DNA of 64,000 nucleotides, from positions 496,001 through 560,000 of the forward strand of contig NZ_JAATJJ010000002.1 in NCBI RefSeq assembly GCF_011927795.1, given 5' to 3'. This document shows positions 1 to 8,013 of this stretch, one piece after another. A program made the position numbers and the translations under genes. How positions within the stretch are numbered: the first letter of the stretch is position 1; the number at the start of each line of letters is the position of its first letter. A model generated the notes under the pieces. The model made no database searches and was not told the DNA's origin. It was given only the letters and a program-made list of their open reading frames with translations. Origin of the DNA: Saonia flava (lineage in GTDB: Bacteria; Bacteroidota; Bacteroidia; Flavobacteriales; Flavobacteriaceae).

Positions 1-371
1 CCAATAATGCAACTGCAACCATTTGGAAAAATGGTGTAAAAACGCATTTGAGTTCTGCCGGTGAAAACACCCGCGCTAACTCGGTTTATGTTTCTAAAGG
101 AAATGTATATGCGGCCGGATTTGAATTTAATAGTCATTCTGTGGCCAAAATCTGGAAAAATGGTATAGAATCTTCATTAACTGCTGCTACTGAATTTTCA
201 GCTGCCAACTCAGTTTTTGCTATTGAAGAAGATGTGTATGTTGTGGGGTATAAATTGAACACTATTACAACTAATGAAGTGGCAACAATATGGGAAAATG
301 GAATTGAAACGTCTTTAACAGATGGTTTTCAGCACTCAATTGCTAATTCTGTTTTTGTTACAAGAAATTAA
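1..371 (+). CDS. C-terminal part of a repeat (propeller-like) protein, cut by window edge
   Basis: The reading frame is open from base 3 to the TAA at 369-371, so the gene starts outside the window and only its last 122 codons are seen. Those residues form about three copies of a repeat of roughly 41-45 residues with the pattern A-x-IW-(K/E)-NGI-(E/K)-x-(S/H)-L-(T/S) ... ANSV-(F/Y)-V ... VYV-x-G. The alternating aromatic and Gly-rich short strands suggest a beta-propeller or related beta-repeat fold, but I do not recognise a family. There is no recognisable T9SS sorting domain at the C-terminus; the chain ends directly after a repeat. The mddA-like gene follows 11 bp later and may be co-transcribed. 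Function unknown. Confidence 0.7.
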   Translation, partial: NNATATIWKNGVKTHLSSAGENTRANSVYVSKGNVYAAGFEFNSHSVAKIWKNGIESSLTAATEFSAANSVFAIEEDVYVVGYKLNTITTNEVATIWENGIETSLTDGFQHSIANSVFVTRN

Positions 372-382
372 AAACATAAATT

Positions 383-1120
383 ATGAAAAAATCAATCATC
401 TTACTTTACGGAATTTTAGCCTATATTGTTTTTCTAATTGCCTTTTTATATGCCATTGGTTTTGTTGGCAACATAATTGTGCCAAAATCAATAGATTCAG
501 GAATAGGAGCAACATTATCTTCATCTATAGTAATCAATTTAGTTTTGCTTAGTGTTTTTGCTTTGCAGCATAGCATTATGGCTCGTCCTGCATTTAAACG
601 CTGGTTCACAACCATAATTAGCCCAGCTATGGAACGAAGCACCTATATACTGCTATCTAGTTTGGCTTTAGTATTAATTTTTTGGAAATGGCAACCAATA
701 ACAACTATTGTATGGGATGTAGAAAATGAAATTGTTAGTCTGGTTCTAACAATTATATTTTTTCTGGGTTGGCTTATTGTATTACTATCTACATTTATGA
801 TTAATCATTTCGAGCTTTTTGGCTTAGCACAGATTTTCGACAATCTTAAAAACAAAAAAACGCCAAACCCAAAATTTCAAACTAATTATTTATATAAACT
901 AGTACGCCATCCGTTAATGTTAGGATTTTTAATCGCTTTTTGGGCAACACCAACTATGACTGTTGGACATTTATTATTTACACTAGTAACAACTATTTAC
1001 ATTTTTGTAGCTGTAAAATATTTAGAAGAAAAAGACCTAAGAAAGACCATAGGCGAAAAATATGAAACCTATCAAAAAGAAGTGCCTATGATTATTCCAT
1101 TCACTAAAAACAAGCGGTAG
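383..1120 (+). CDS. mddA: MddA-like methanethiol S-methyltransferase (NnrU/ICMT-type membrane protein)
   Basis: A 245-residue integral membrane protein with several hydrophobic helices. The C-terminal part has the isoprenylcysteine-methyltransferase-like signature of the family: RHPLMLGFLIAFWATP near residues 176-191, then YLEEKDL and GEKYETYQKEVP near the end. MddA methylates methanethiol with S-adenosylmethionine to give dimethyl sulfide. The RHP-x-x-x-GF-x-IAFWATPTMT-x-GHLLF stretch matches what I know of MddA more closely than generic NnrU proteins. The start is an ATG with the next residues MKKSIILL, a normal N-terminal membrane helix. It lies 11 bp after the preceding gene. The substrate is inferred; another small thiol or a lipid-linked acceptor cannot be excluded. 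Confidence 0.7.
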   Translation: MKKSIILLYGILAYIVFLIAFLYAIGFVGNIIVPKSIDSGIGATLSSSIVINLVLLSVFALQHSIMARPAFKRWFTTIISPAMERSTYILLSSLALVLIFWKWQPITTIVWDVENEIVSLVLTIIFFLGWLIVLLSTFMINHFELFGLAQIFDNLKNKKTPNPKFQTNYLYKLVRHPLMLGFLIAFWATPTMTVGHLLFTLVTTIYIFVAVKYLEEKDLRKTIGEKYETYQKEVPMIIPFTKNKR

Positions 1121-1262
1121 ATATAGGAAAAAACTATGCCTAACAAAGAACTGAGTTAAAAAACATAGGGCATTTGGTGCTTAACCTAAGTCCTTTTTAC
1201 TTTTTAATATTACCAAACCGAAACGTATGGCTTATCACCTGCCCTACGTTTATTATACTAAA

Positions 1263-1326
1263 CGATGATGTCGAATTATTCATTGATTTTTATTGTTTTT
1301 AAAAGTATTCATCAGTCGCTGCGCTC
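1263..1326 (+). repeat. Interspersed repeat, left part of copy 1
   Basis: 64 bp that match 3329-3392 with a single difference (A at 1314 versus G). In copy 2 this part is bounded by inverted arms ACCGATGA/TCATCGGT and can form a stem-loop; copy 1 has lost part of the pairing. It ends in GTCGCTGCGCTC, after which copy 1 is interrupted. Confidence 0.85.
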
Positions 1327-1475
1327 GGTGGCACGGCAAATTTTAAAAATCCATAAGATACGGCCACTATGTGGCCTTCTTGAGGCCTGTTATTTGGGAC
1401 ACGGTGCCTAAAAAAAGACAGGTTCCCAAACAACAGTCATGCGATTTTGCTATATTTCCTTAAAATAAGCCACCA

Positions 1476-1523
1476 GCGCTACAACTCGCACACTGCTTTC
1501 GCAGATGTCGCACATAGCGCGGC
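1476..1523 (+). repeat. Interspersed repeat, right part of copy 1
   Basis: 48 bp matching 3387-3434 at about 44 positions, ending at the shared TAGCGCGGC. It continues the same element after an insert of about 149 bp. In copy 2 the following bases are GTTAGCC; here they have become ATTGTGC. Confidence 0.8.
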
Positions 1524-1590
1524 ATTGTGCTTCATTATGCTCAGCATTAACCGATGAAAGAAACAAGTACATAAAAGAATTATTTATCCA

Positions 1591-3144
1591 TTAATCTTCT
1601 CTTGGCAACCTTGAATCTTCCTGAGCAATTTGATAGACAAGTGCTGCAATTACAGTAGCATTTATTATCATATCGCGTTCGGGAACATATTCTAGAGCAT
1701 CCAAATTAGTATGATGCGTTACTGTGCTATAGTTTAGCGCATCTTGAATTATCTGAAATCCAGGAATTTTATAATAATCGAAAACATCGTGATCTGTAAA
1801 ATCTGTATTTTGAATGGTAAGATTATTAACATCTAAATGCGCATAGGGTTCCAACATTTCTTTAAAAATAGGTTTTACCGCCTCGTTTCCTTGCATATAG
1901 ATACCTCGCATTTGTCCAGCACCATTGTCCATATTTAAATAGGCCGAAATCTTTTCAACCTCTTTTTTTCTAGTAGTTTCTTTTACTTTACCGAAGTGTT
2001 TTTCCGCATAGGCCATAGAACCTACAAATGCTTGTTCCTCTCCTCCCCATAACGCAATTCTTATAGTTCGTTTTGGTTTTAATCCAGAAGCTTTTATAAT
2101 TCGCATCACTTCCATCATCACGGCAGAACCGGCTCCATTATCTGTAGCTCCGGATGCAGAATGCCAAGAGTCAAAATGTGCACCAATCATTACTACTTCG
2201 TCTTTTAATTTTGGATCAGAACCCGTAATTTCTGCAAAAATATTTACGTTGTTTTGAGGTTTTAAATAAAGCTCAGAATCTAAATGGAATTTAATTTTAG
2301 GACTAATATCTTTCCCTATTAAACGTTTTAATTTTCCGAAGCTCTCTGGAGAAATCGCAAAATAGGGTATTGGTTTTGCATCACTTTCTCTAAAATTATA
2401 AGTACCGCTTGGATGAATAACACCCGGAAAAAAAGGGGTAGTTCCTAAAATACCTAAAGCACCTTCTGCTTTTAAAAAGGCAAAAAAGGCATCATCCTTT
2501 CTCACCATATTATCGAAAATAAAATCCAAATTTCCAATTAAATCCATATCTCCAGCATTATGGCTTAAAGGGTTATTTGGTGCAGGTACAATTGATTTTT
2601 CAGCTTCTTCAAGTTGATCTTTAGTAAATCGTGTGGAAAGTGGCTCGAATAACATATTTTGTTCTGGAGCAGCTCCTATGAGTATGGTTTTTCCTTGTAA
2701 TTTTCCACTCCATTGTTTTCTAACTTTTTCTAAATCGGCATGACTTTCAATCCAAATTAAATCCCCTATTTGCACTCCATTTGAACTTTCTGTCCACGCA
2801 TACGGATAGGCTTGTATTTTCATATAGGCAGGTTCTGTCATTTCTAAATTAAATGATTTTACTTCCCACCCCATACAATCATCACAATAATTTTCGAAAT
2901 ACGCTTTATCCACGCCCCATTTTTCCATGGTTTTCTTCGCCCATTCTGCTGCCGTATAATATTGATTTGTTCCTGCTAATCGGGGGCCATAGACATCGGA
3001 TAGGTCAGAGATTAGACTCATTACTTGTGATTTCTGAAAGCCTTCAGTATTAATTTTAGCAAGCGCTTGAGATTTTGTTTGGCTGATTGCAGAGAATCCT
3101 ATAAAAAGGAATACTGCAATAGTAATTTTAGAAAAGATTTTCAT
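1591..3144 (-). CDS. Secreted M28-family zinc aminopeptidase with PA-like insert
   Basis: 517 residues with an N-terminal signal peptide (about 1-21, ending FSAISQ). A PA-like region lies around residues 130-290 and the M28 catalytic domain around 300-510. The two-zinc ligand set of the family is visible: His323 in GAHFDSW, Asp335 in GATDNGAG, Glu369-Glu370 in GGEEQ, Asp406 in NMDNGAG and His477/478 in VTHHTN. The enzyme should remove N-terminal residues from peptides in the periplasm or outside the cell. It stands alone, read toward the repeat-bearing spacer at 1121-1590. A second M28 peptidase of nearly the same length lies at 5369-6925, but the two are clearly diverged. Some relatives act on carboxypeptidase-type substrates (glutamate carboxypeptidase-like), so specificity is open. 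Confidence 0.92.
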   Translation of the reverse strand: MKIFSKITIAVFLFIGFSAISQTKSQALAKINTEGFQKSQVMSLISDLSDVYGPRLAGTNQYYTAAEWAKKTMEKWGVDKAYFENYCDDCMGWEVKSFNLEMTEPAYMKIQAYPYAWTESSNGVQIGDLIWIESHADLEKVRKQWSGKLQGKTILIGAAPEQNMLFEPLSTRFTKDQLEEAEKSIVPAPNNPLSHNAGDMDLIGNLDFIFDNMVRKDDAFFAFLKAEGALGILGTTPFFPGVIHPSGTYNFRESDAKPIPYFAISPESFGKLKRLIGKDISPKIKFHLDSELYLKPQNNVNIFAEITGSDPKLKDEVVMIGAHFDSWHSASGATDNGAGSAVMMEVMRIIKASGLKPKRTIRIALWGGEEQAFVGSMAYAEKHFGKVKETTRKKEVEKISAYLNMDNGAGQMRGIYMQGNEAVKPIFKEMLEPYAHLDVNNLTIQNTDFTDHDVFDYYKIPGFQIIQDALNYSTVTHHTNLDALEYVPERDMIINATVIAALVYQIAQEDSRLPRED

Positions 3145-3464
3145 AATGAGAATAATTGTTAATTTGGTTACAATGCAATGAAATTAATAAAGAATAACGA
3201 AAGTACAACACCATGTATAATTAATTGCTTAACAGTGGGTAAAGAGTATCTCGGAAATCCTAGCGGATTTCCTAACTGCAATGCTTTTTTTTTATCTTAG
3301 TTGCTTACACAACTAACCATACACAAACCGATGATGTCGAATTATTCATTGATTTTTATTGTTTTTAAAAGTATTCATCGGTCGCTGCGCTCCAACTCGC
3401 ACACTGCTTTCGGAGATGTCATACATAGCGCGGCGTTAGCCATCATTTGAAAAAAAACATTACG
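3145..3464. other. 320-bp intergenic region with repeat copy 2 and a hairpin
   Basis: No gene seen. It holds the intact copy of the interspersed element (3329-3434) and, just before it, a hairpin TTAGTTG-CTTACA-CAACTAA (about 3298-3317). A T-rich run precedes this hairpin. The element ends in GCGCGGCGTTAGCC only about 25 bp before the start of the next gene. Confidence 0.6.
3329..3434 (+). repeat. Interspersed repeat, intact copy 2 (two stem-loops)
   Basis: A 106-bp element also found, split in two, at 1263-1326 and 1476-1523. It can form two successive stem-loops: arms ACCGATGA (3327-3334) with TCATCGGT (3375-3382), then GCGCTCC (3387-3393) with GGAG and AGCGC (about 3412-3431). It is followed by GTTAGCC, which resembles the outer core of integron-type attC sites, but the two-stem layout is not a standard attC. 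Confidence 0.8.
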
Positions 3465-4283
3465 ATGAAAATTAAACTGACTTTTTCACTCTTAATTATT
3501 TTCCAATTCGGATTTTCTCAACAGTATGACACGGTTGTGATAGAAGATGAAAATATAGATAAAAACAACGAAATTTATAAAACTGGAAACGTATTCGTTT
3601 ACGATTACGAGATAATCCAAGATGGAGAACGATGCAAGCTTAAGAAAAACAACGGAATGTTTGCAAGAAGCGAATTTGAACTCGTGCCAATCGGAACTGA
3701 TAGCATTGAAGTTGATAAAATCCATCTTATAGTTCTGCCAGTCGAAGGTGCCGACAGAACCAATGGCAATCAAACTCAAATATCTTATTTACAAGACCCA
3801 ATTTATGCTTCACTAAACTCAACTGGGGCGGTAGAGAATGAAAACAACGTTTGGATACATCCGATAAGAAAAGGCTTTTTTAATTCATTAGAGACTGCAC
3901 CATTTCCGTTTATAAAAAAACCTTTGACAATTGGGGCGGAATGGACTGACCAAATGAAAATCGGACAAGGTTGGGGAAATGAAATGTGGGGACAATGGGA
4001 AGGTTCATTAATTCTGAGTTACAATTACAAAATAATTGGAAAGGAGACGTTGAAAACAGAACTTGGCGAAATTGAATGTTTGGTAATTGAGAGTACTGCA
4101 AAATCAAATTTAGTAACAACCAGATTAAAAAGTTATTTTTCGGAAAGATTGGGTTTTGTTCGATTAGAGTACGAACTGATGAATGATATAAAAGTGAATA
4201 TGTGGCTGATTGATACCAAAACTGGAAAAGAATTTAATGATACGAGAACATTTTTTCAAACAAAAGAATACATTAAACAGTAG
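3465..4283 (+). CDS. Secreted protein of unknown function
   Basis: 272 residues from the ATG at 3465, which begins a clean signal peptide (MKIKLTFSLLIIFQFGFSQ). A TTG six codons earlier is less likely because it would extend the signal sequence and lies at the repeat boundary. The mature chain is soluble and rich in beta strand. The part around residues 190-245 (LKTELGEIECLVIES, then LKSYFSERLGFVRLEYEL) resembles the lipocalin-like or DUF3108-type pattern in which a strand with a Cys is followed by YFSERLGFVR. I do not recognise a named family. The gene is flanked upstream by the interspersed repeat and downstream by TAACAAAGGC, an arrangement reminiscent of a gene cassette. Confidence 0.8.
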   Translation: MKIKLTFSLLIIFQFGFSQQYDTVVIEDENIDKNNEIYKTGNVFVYDYEIIQDGERCKLKKNNGMFARSEFELVPIGTDSIEVDKIHLIVLPVEGADRTNGNQTQISYLQDPIYASLNSTGAVENENNVWIHPIRKGFFNSLETAPFPFIKKPLTIGAEWTDQMKIGQGWGNEMWGQWEGSLILSYNYKIIGKETLKTELGEIECLVIESTAKSNLVTTRLKSYFSERLGFVRLEYELMNDIKVNMWLIDTKTGKEFNDTRTFFQTKEYIKQ

Positions 4284-4574
4284 AAAAAAAGGTTTGTAAC
4301 AAAGGCTCCTATGAATTAATTGCGGCAGAAATTCACTCACAATTATTATCTTAGAGCCACAACGCAACACATCGGCAGCTAAAGGTAATTTGGTCCAACT
4401 CCTGGAATTCCCTATACTTATTAAAGGGTAGCCTTGCAATACCTTAGACATCTTGTCCAGAACTATGCCATGATTTAAATTGTATAACCATTTTATCGTA
4501 TCTTCATTCTCATTGCTGAACGACGTTTAGCCCTAAAATTAGCAACAAGCTAAAAAAACACCTATTAACATTAG
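4284..4574. other. 291-bp intergenic region, no clear content
   Basis: Starts with GTAACAAAGGC soon after the upstream stop. I see no credible gene, tRNA or strong terminator hairpin. Reading frames here on the minus strand are short and lack family resemblance. Confidence 0.4.
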
Positions 4575-5117
4575 ATGAAAAAGATTATCAAGGCATTTTT
4601 CAAAGAGATAGTTCCTATTATAGTTGGTATTTTAGTCGCATTGTATATCAACAATTGGAATGAAGATAGAAAAGACAAAAATTATATTAATCGAATATCA
4701 ACATCCATTCAAAACGAATTAACCGAATCCCATGATGATATAAATATAAAATTAGTTAAGCAAAATACGTTAATTGACTCTCTTAAATTTTATTCAAAAG
4801 ACAATCAAATATCATTAGATAAGATAATAAAAAAAGCAGATGGAATTTATATCCCGAAAATAAGAATTAACTCTTGGAAAGCCATTTCTAATTCAAAAAT
4901 TGAATTAATGGATTATCAGAAAGTTTCTACTTTGGCAGATATCGAGGAGCAAAAGGATCTTTTGCAAATGAAAGCGGAAAAGTTAATAGACTTTATATAT
5001 TCAAATTATAAAGAAACGGGAAAAGAGAAAAAGGAATTTATGATAATAATGATGTCTGAGGTTATAAGTACTGAAAAATCTTTGCAAGAGGATATTAGGA
5101 AAATTATTAAAGAATAA
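4575..5117 (+). CDS. DUF6090-like single-pass membrane protein
   Basis: 180 residues. After a short basic N-terminus there is one membrane helix (about residues 8-26) ending in the motif VGILVALYINNWNEDRKD. This helix followed by INNWNE is characteristic of the small DUF6090 proteins that are abundant in Flavobacteriia. The rest is a charged, mostly helical domain, likely coiled-coil in part, on one side of the membrane. The start ATG gives the usual MKKIIKAF beginning. No neighbour suggests a role, and the family has no known function. The last part, MIIMMSEVISTEKSLQEDIRKIIKE, is also typical in tone but not diagnostic. Confidence 0.75.
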   Translation: MKKIIKAFFKEIVPIIVGILVALYINNWNEDRKDKNYINRISTSIQNELTESHDDINIKLVKQNTLIDSLKFYSKDNQISLDKIIKKADGIYIPKIRINSWKAISNSKIELMDYQKVSTLADIEEQKDLLQMKAEKLIDFIYSNYKETGKEKKEFMIIMMSEVISTEKSLQEDIRKIIKE

Positions 5118-5368
5118 AGCCCAGTTTGGATATTAAAAAATGTCTCAAGGTTAAATACTATTATTTAAAAGTTCAGAAAACAACTAGAACGTAAAAGCCA
5201 GTCGACATCACCACCAAACTGCTTTACTTTTTATTCACAAAAAAAGTGTACTCAAATTTAAAAGTTAATAAAAGTCATACTAAATTGTATTTTTAAGTAC
5301 CCCAAACACTGACTACTTACTTTAAAAATTTTATTTTTATAGGACACATCCAACCATAGTACTTATAC

Positions 5369-6925
5369 ATGAAAAAAATTCTCTCTCTTGGCCTTGTTAT
5401 TCTATGCAGTAACTTACTAATTATCGCCCAGGATACAAGCCCAGTAATCAAAAGCATTATCAACGAGGCCAATGAAAACTCACAGTTAGAAAACCTAGCA
5501 CATGAATTAATGGACGGAATTGGCCCGCGCCTTGTAGGAACTCCGCAAATGAAAAATGCACATGATTGGGCAGTCAACAAATACAAAAGTTGGGGCATAG
5601 ATGCCGAAAATGAAGAATGGGGAGAATGGCGAGGATGGGAACGCGGTATTACCCACATAGATATGGTGTATCCAAGAGTCCAAAGTCTTAAAGGAACCCA
5701 ATTGGCATGGAACCCCAGCACAAAAGGAAAGGGAGTAACAGCAGAACTGGTAGTTTTGCCCATGGTAAAAGATTCAATGGAATTTGCAAAGTGGTTGCCC
5801 TCTGTAAAAGGAAAGTTGGTCATGATATCCATGCTACAACCCACTGGAAGACCAGATTATAATTGGAAGGAATTTGCCACAGAAGAGTCATTTTCAAAAA
5901 TGAAAGAAAACCGTGAAAAACAAACGAAAGAGTGGAACGATAATATGAAACTGACTGGCTATGGGAGAAGAACTCTTGCCCCTGCTTTGGAAGAAGCTGG
6001 TGCGGCAGGGATTGTAGCTTCTTATTGGTCCCGTGGTTTTGGGGTAAACAAGATTTTTGCCGCTTACACAAAAAAAATACCGACGGTAGATTTAGAACTA
6101 GAAGATTATGGAATGTTGTATAGGTTGGTAGAATCTGGCAAAAAACCAAAAATAAATATTGTCGCTGAATCCAAAGAGCATGGGACCGTTCCCACTTTTA
6201 ATACGATAGCCCAAATAAAAGGGACTGAAAAACCTAATGAATATGTTATCCTCTCTGCACATTTTGATTCATGGGACGGTGGCACAGGGGCGACAGATAA
6301 TGGCACAGGCACCTTAGTTATGATGGAAGCCATGCGCATTCTAAAAAAATTCTATCCCAATCCCAAAAGAACAATTTTAGTAGGCCACTGGGGAAGTGAG
6401 GAGCAGGGACTTAATGGATCAAGAGCTTTTGTGGAAGACCATCCAGAAATAGTTGAGGGCGTTCAGGCCCTATTTAATCAAGATAATGGGACTGGTCGTG
6501 TGGTCCGTATGTCCGGTGGTGGATTTTTAAATGCATATGACTATTTAAGCAAATGGCTCTACGCTGTTCCAAAAGAGATAACTTCTGAAATTGAAACTAC
6601 TTTTCCAGGCACTCCGGCCCGAGGGGGGTCCGATTATGCTTCTTTTCAAGCAGCTGGTGCTCCTGCTTTTAGTTTAAGCTCCCTAAATTGGAGCTACTGG
6701 AACTATACATGGCACACAAACAGGGACACTTATGACAAAATTATTTTTGATGATGTAAACAACAATGTAATTCTTACGGCAATTCTTGCCTACATGGCCA
6801 GTGAGGACACAGAAAAAACATCTAGGAAAAAGGCTATCTTACCTATTAGCAACAGGACAGGTAAGCAACTAGAGTGGCCAGAACCACGCTCTCCGGAACG
6901 AAAAGGTGGGTTGGATGACCAATAG
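5369..6925 (+). CDS. Secreted M28-family zinc aminopeptidase
   Basis: 518 residues with a signal peptide (about 1-20, ending LLIIAQ). The M28 catalytic core lies around residues 280-480 with the expected zinc ligands: His298 in SAHFDSW, Asp310 in GATDNGTG, Glu344-Glu345 in GSEEQG, Asp372 in NQDNGTG and His449 in WHTNRDTYD. A PA-like region precedes it. Like the 1591-3144 protein it should act on peptide N-termini outside the cytoplasm; the two share domain order and length but differ in most of the sequence. The C-terminus carries an extra basic tail of about 35 residues (SRKKAILPISNRTG then EWPEPRSPERKGG) after the catalytic fold. The gene is followed by a convergent DUF5606 gene 16 bp away. 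Confidence 0.92.
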   Translation: MKKILSLGLVILCSNLLIIAQDTSPVIKSIINEANENSQLENLAHELMDGIGPRLVGTPQMKNAHDWAVNKYKSWGIDAENEEWGEWRGWERGITHIDMVYPRVQSLKGTQLAWNPSTKGKGVTAELVVLPMVKDSMEFAKWLPSVKGKLVMISMLQPTGRPDYNWKEFATEESFSKMKENREKQTKEWNDNMKLTGYGRRTLAPALEEAGAAGIVASYWSRGFGVNKIFAAYTKKIPTVDLELEDYGMLYRLVESGKKPKINIVAESKEHGTVPTFNTIAQIKGTEKPNEYVILSAHFDSWDGGTGATDNGTGTLVMMEAMRILKKFYPNPKRTILVGHWGSEEQGLNGSRAFVEDHPEIVEGVQALFNQDNGTGRVVRMSGGGFLNAYDYLSKWLYAVPKEITSEIETTFPGTPARGGSDYASFQAAGAPAFSLSSLNWSYWNYTWHTNRDTYDKIIFDDVNNNVILTAILAYMASEDTEKTSRKKAILPISNRTGKQLEWPEPRSPERKGGLDDQ

Positions 6926-6941
6926 AATTTGTTACAGTTGA

Positions 6942-7364
6942 TTATTCCTCTTCCAAAGAATCTTCTTCGTCCGTTTCAGAAAAATCATTGAGACCCTGTG
7001 CTATCAATAAGTTGTACCATTGTATAATTTTTTTGATATCACTGGCATAAACACGGTCCTCATCATAGTTGGGAAGTACTTCAAAGAAATATTCTTCCAA
7101 TTTTATTTTTTCCTCTTTATGTCCTATCGAGGTTTTGCCTCCGTTTTCTTTGTCTTTTATTTTTTGAAAAACTTCTCTAAGTGGTAATTCTTCATCTAAG
7201 GTATAAATGGCAATTTCTGACAATACACTTACATTGTTGCTTAGACTTACCGAAATTCTTTTTCCATCCAACAAGGATTCCGCAACAAAACCACTACGCG
7301 TCTGTGTCACCAATTTAAAAAGTCCTGGTCTACCACCAATGGATAAAATCTTGTCTAAGCTCAT
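6942..7364 (-). CDS. DUF5606 family protein
   Basis: 140 residues, cytoplasmic. It begins MSLDKILSIGGRPGLFKLV, the typical opening of the DUF5606 family found next to def in many Bacteroidota. The N-terminal half is a small beta domain that may bind nucleic acid or ligand; the C-terminal tail is very acidic (SETDEEDSLEEE). Its function is not known. It lies 53 bp after def on the same strand and is probably co-transcribed with def and upstream genes. The order ruvX, def, DUF5606 is a family-typical neighbourhood as I recall it, here interrupted by one extra gene. Confidence 0.85.
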   Translation of the reverse strand: MSLDKILSIGGRPGLFKLVTQTRSGFVAESLLDGKRISVSLSNNVSVLSEIAIYTLDEELPLREVFQKIKDKENGGKTSIGHKEEKIKLEEYFFEVLPNYDEDRVYASDIKKIIQWYNLLIAQGLNDFSETDEEDSLEEE

Positions 7365-7417
7365 TTTTTAAAAATTTTCGACAAATATTAAACATTTACT
7401 TTAATTATTAAATGCTT

Positions 7418-8008
7418 TTACCTTGCTTTTTTTGCATCGGGAAAACGCATCCTGTAATCTACCTTAATTTTGCCTTTGGAAATACTTGAAAGTCTGCCTC
7501 TTAAAAGTCGTTTTTTAAGGGATGATAGTTTGTCGGTAAACAAAACTCCCTCAATATGATCATATTCATGTTGAATGACCCTTGCTAAGAGCCCATCAAA
7601 GGTCTCTGTATGCTCCTTAAAGTTTTCATCCATATAGGAAATGGTAATGGTATCCTTTCTGGAAACATCCTCCCTAACATCAGGAATACTTAAACAACCC
7701 TCATTAAAATCCCAGTTCTTTCCTGTTTCTTCAACCATATGGGCATTAATAAATGTCTTTTTAAAGCCTGCAAGTGCTTTTTGCTCTTCCTTGGACAACT
7801 CCTCATCTTCTGCAAAAGGAGAGGTATCCACTAAAAAAATACGAATGGCACGACCTACCTGTGGTGCGGCCAAACCTACACCAGAGGCATTATACATGGT
7901 CTCCCACATATTCTCCAACAATGTATCCAATTCTGGGTAATCCTTATCTATATCTTTTCCTACCTTTCGTAAAACAGCATCTCCGTAGGCTATAATGGGT
8001 AATATCAT
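7418..8008 (-). CDS. def: Peptide deformylase
   Basis: 196 residues. Removes the formyl group from the initiator methionine of new proteins. All three metal-site motifs are present: GVGLAAPQVG (about residues 43-52), EGCLSIPDV (about 103-111, with the metal Cys) and QHEYDHIEG (about 145-153, with two His ligands and the catalytic Glu). Length matches the family. It begins MILPIIAYGDAVLRKVG, the expected N-terminus. The DUF1919 gene ends 5 bp upstream, so the two are probably translated from one mRNA. Confidence 0.98.
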   Translation of the reverse strand: MILPIIAYGDAVLRKVGKDIDKDYPELDTLLENMWETMYNASGVGLAAPQVGRAIRIFLVDTSPFAEDEELSKEEQKALAGFKKTFINAHMVEETGKNWDFNEGCLSIPDVREDVSRKDTITISYMDENFKEHTETFDGLLARVIQHEYDHIEGVLFTDKLSSLKKRLLRGRLSSISKGKIKVDYRMRFPDAKKAR

Positions 8009-8013
8009 CTATA

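Larger units (their letters stand above)
1121..1590. other. 470-bp intergenic region with a split repeat element and hairpins
   Basis: No credible gene. It holds two pieces (1263-1326 and 1476-1523) of an element that is continuous at 3329-3434, separated here by about 149 bp. That insert contains a perfect palindrome GGCCAC-TAT-GTGGCC (1362-1376) and a longer hairpin with arms TTTGGGA/TCCCAAA (1393-1430). The composition is visibly richer in G and C than the flanking genes. A sequence CCTAACAAAG lies shortly after the upstream gene's stop. Confidence 0.6.

Noticed and set aside
1121-3464. Integron cassette array
   Set aside because: Only partial motifs (GTTAGCC, TAACAAAG) are seen, the repeat folds into two stems rather than one attC hairpin, and no integrase is in the window. 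Kept only as a low-level inference.
5317-5844. Minus-strand frame of 175 codons opposite the start of the M28 gene
   Set aside because: It is antisense to a gene with intact catalytic motifs and shows no family resemblance.
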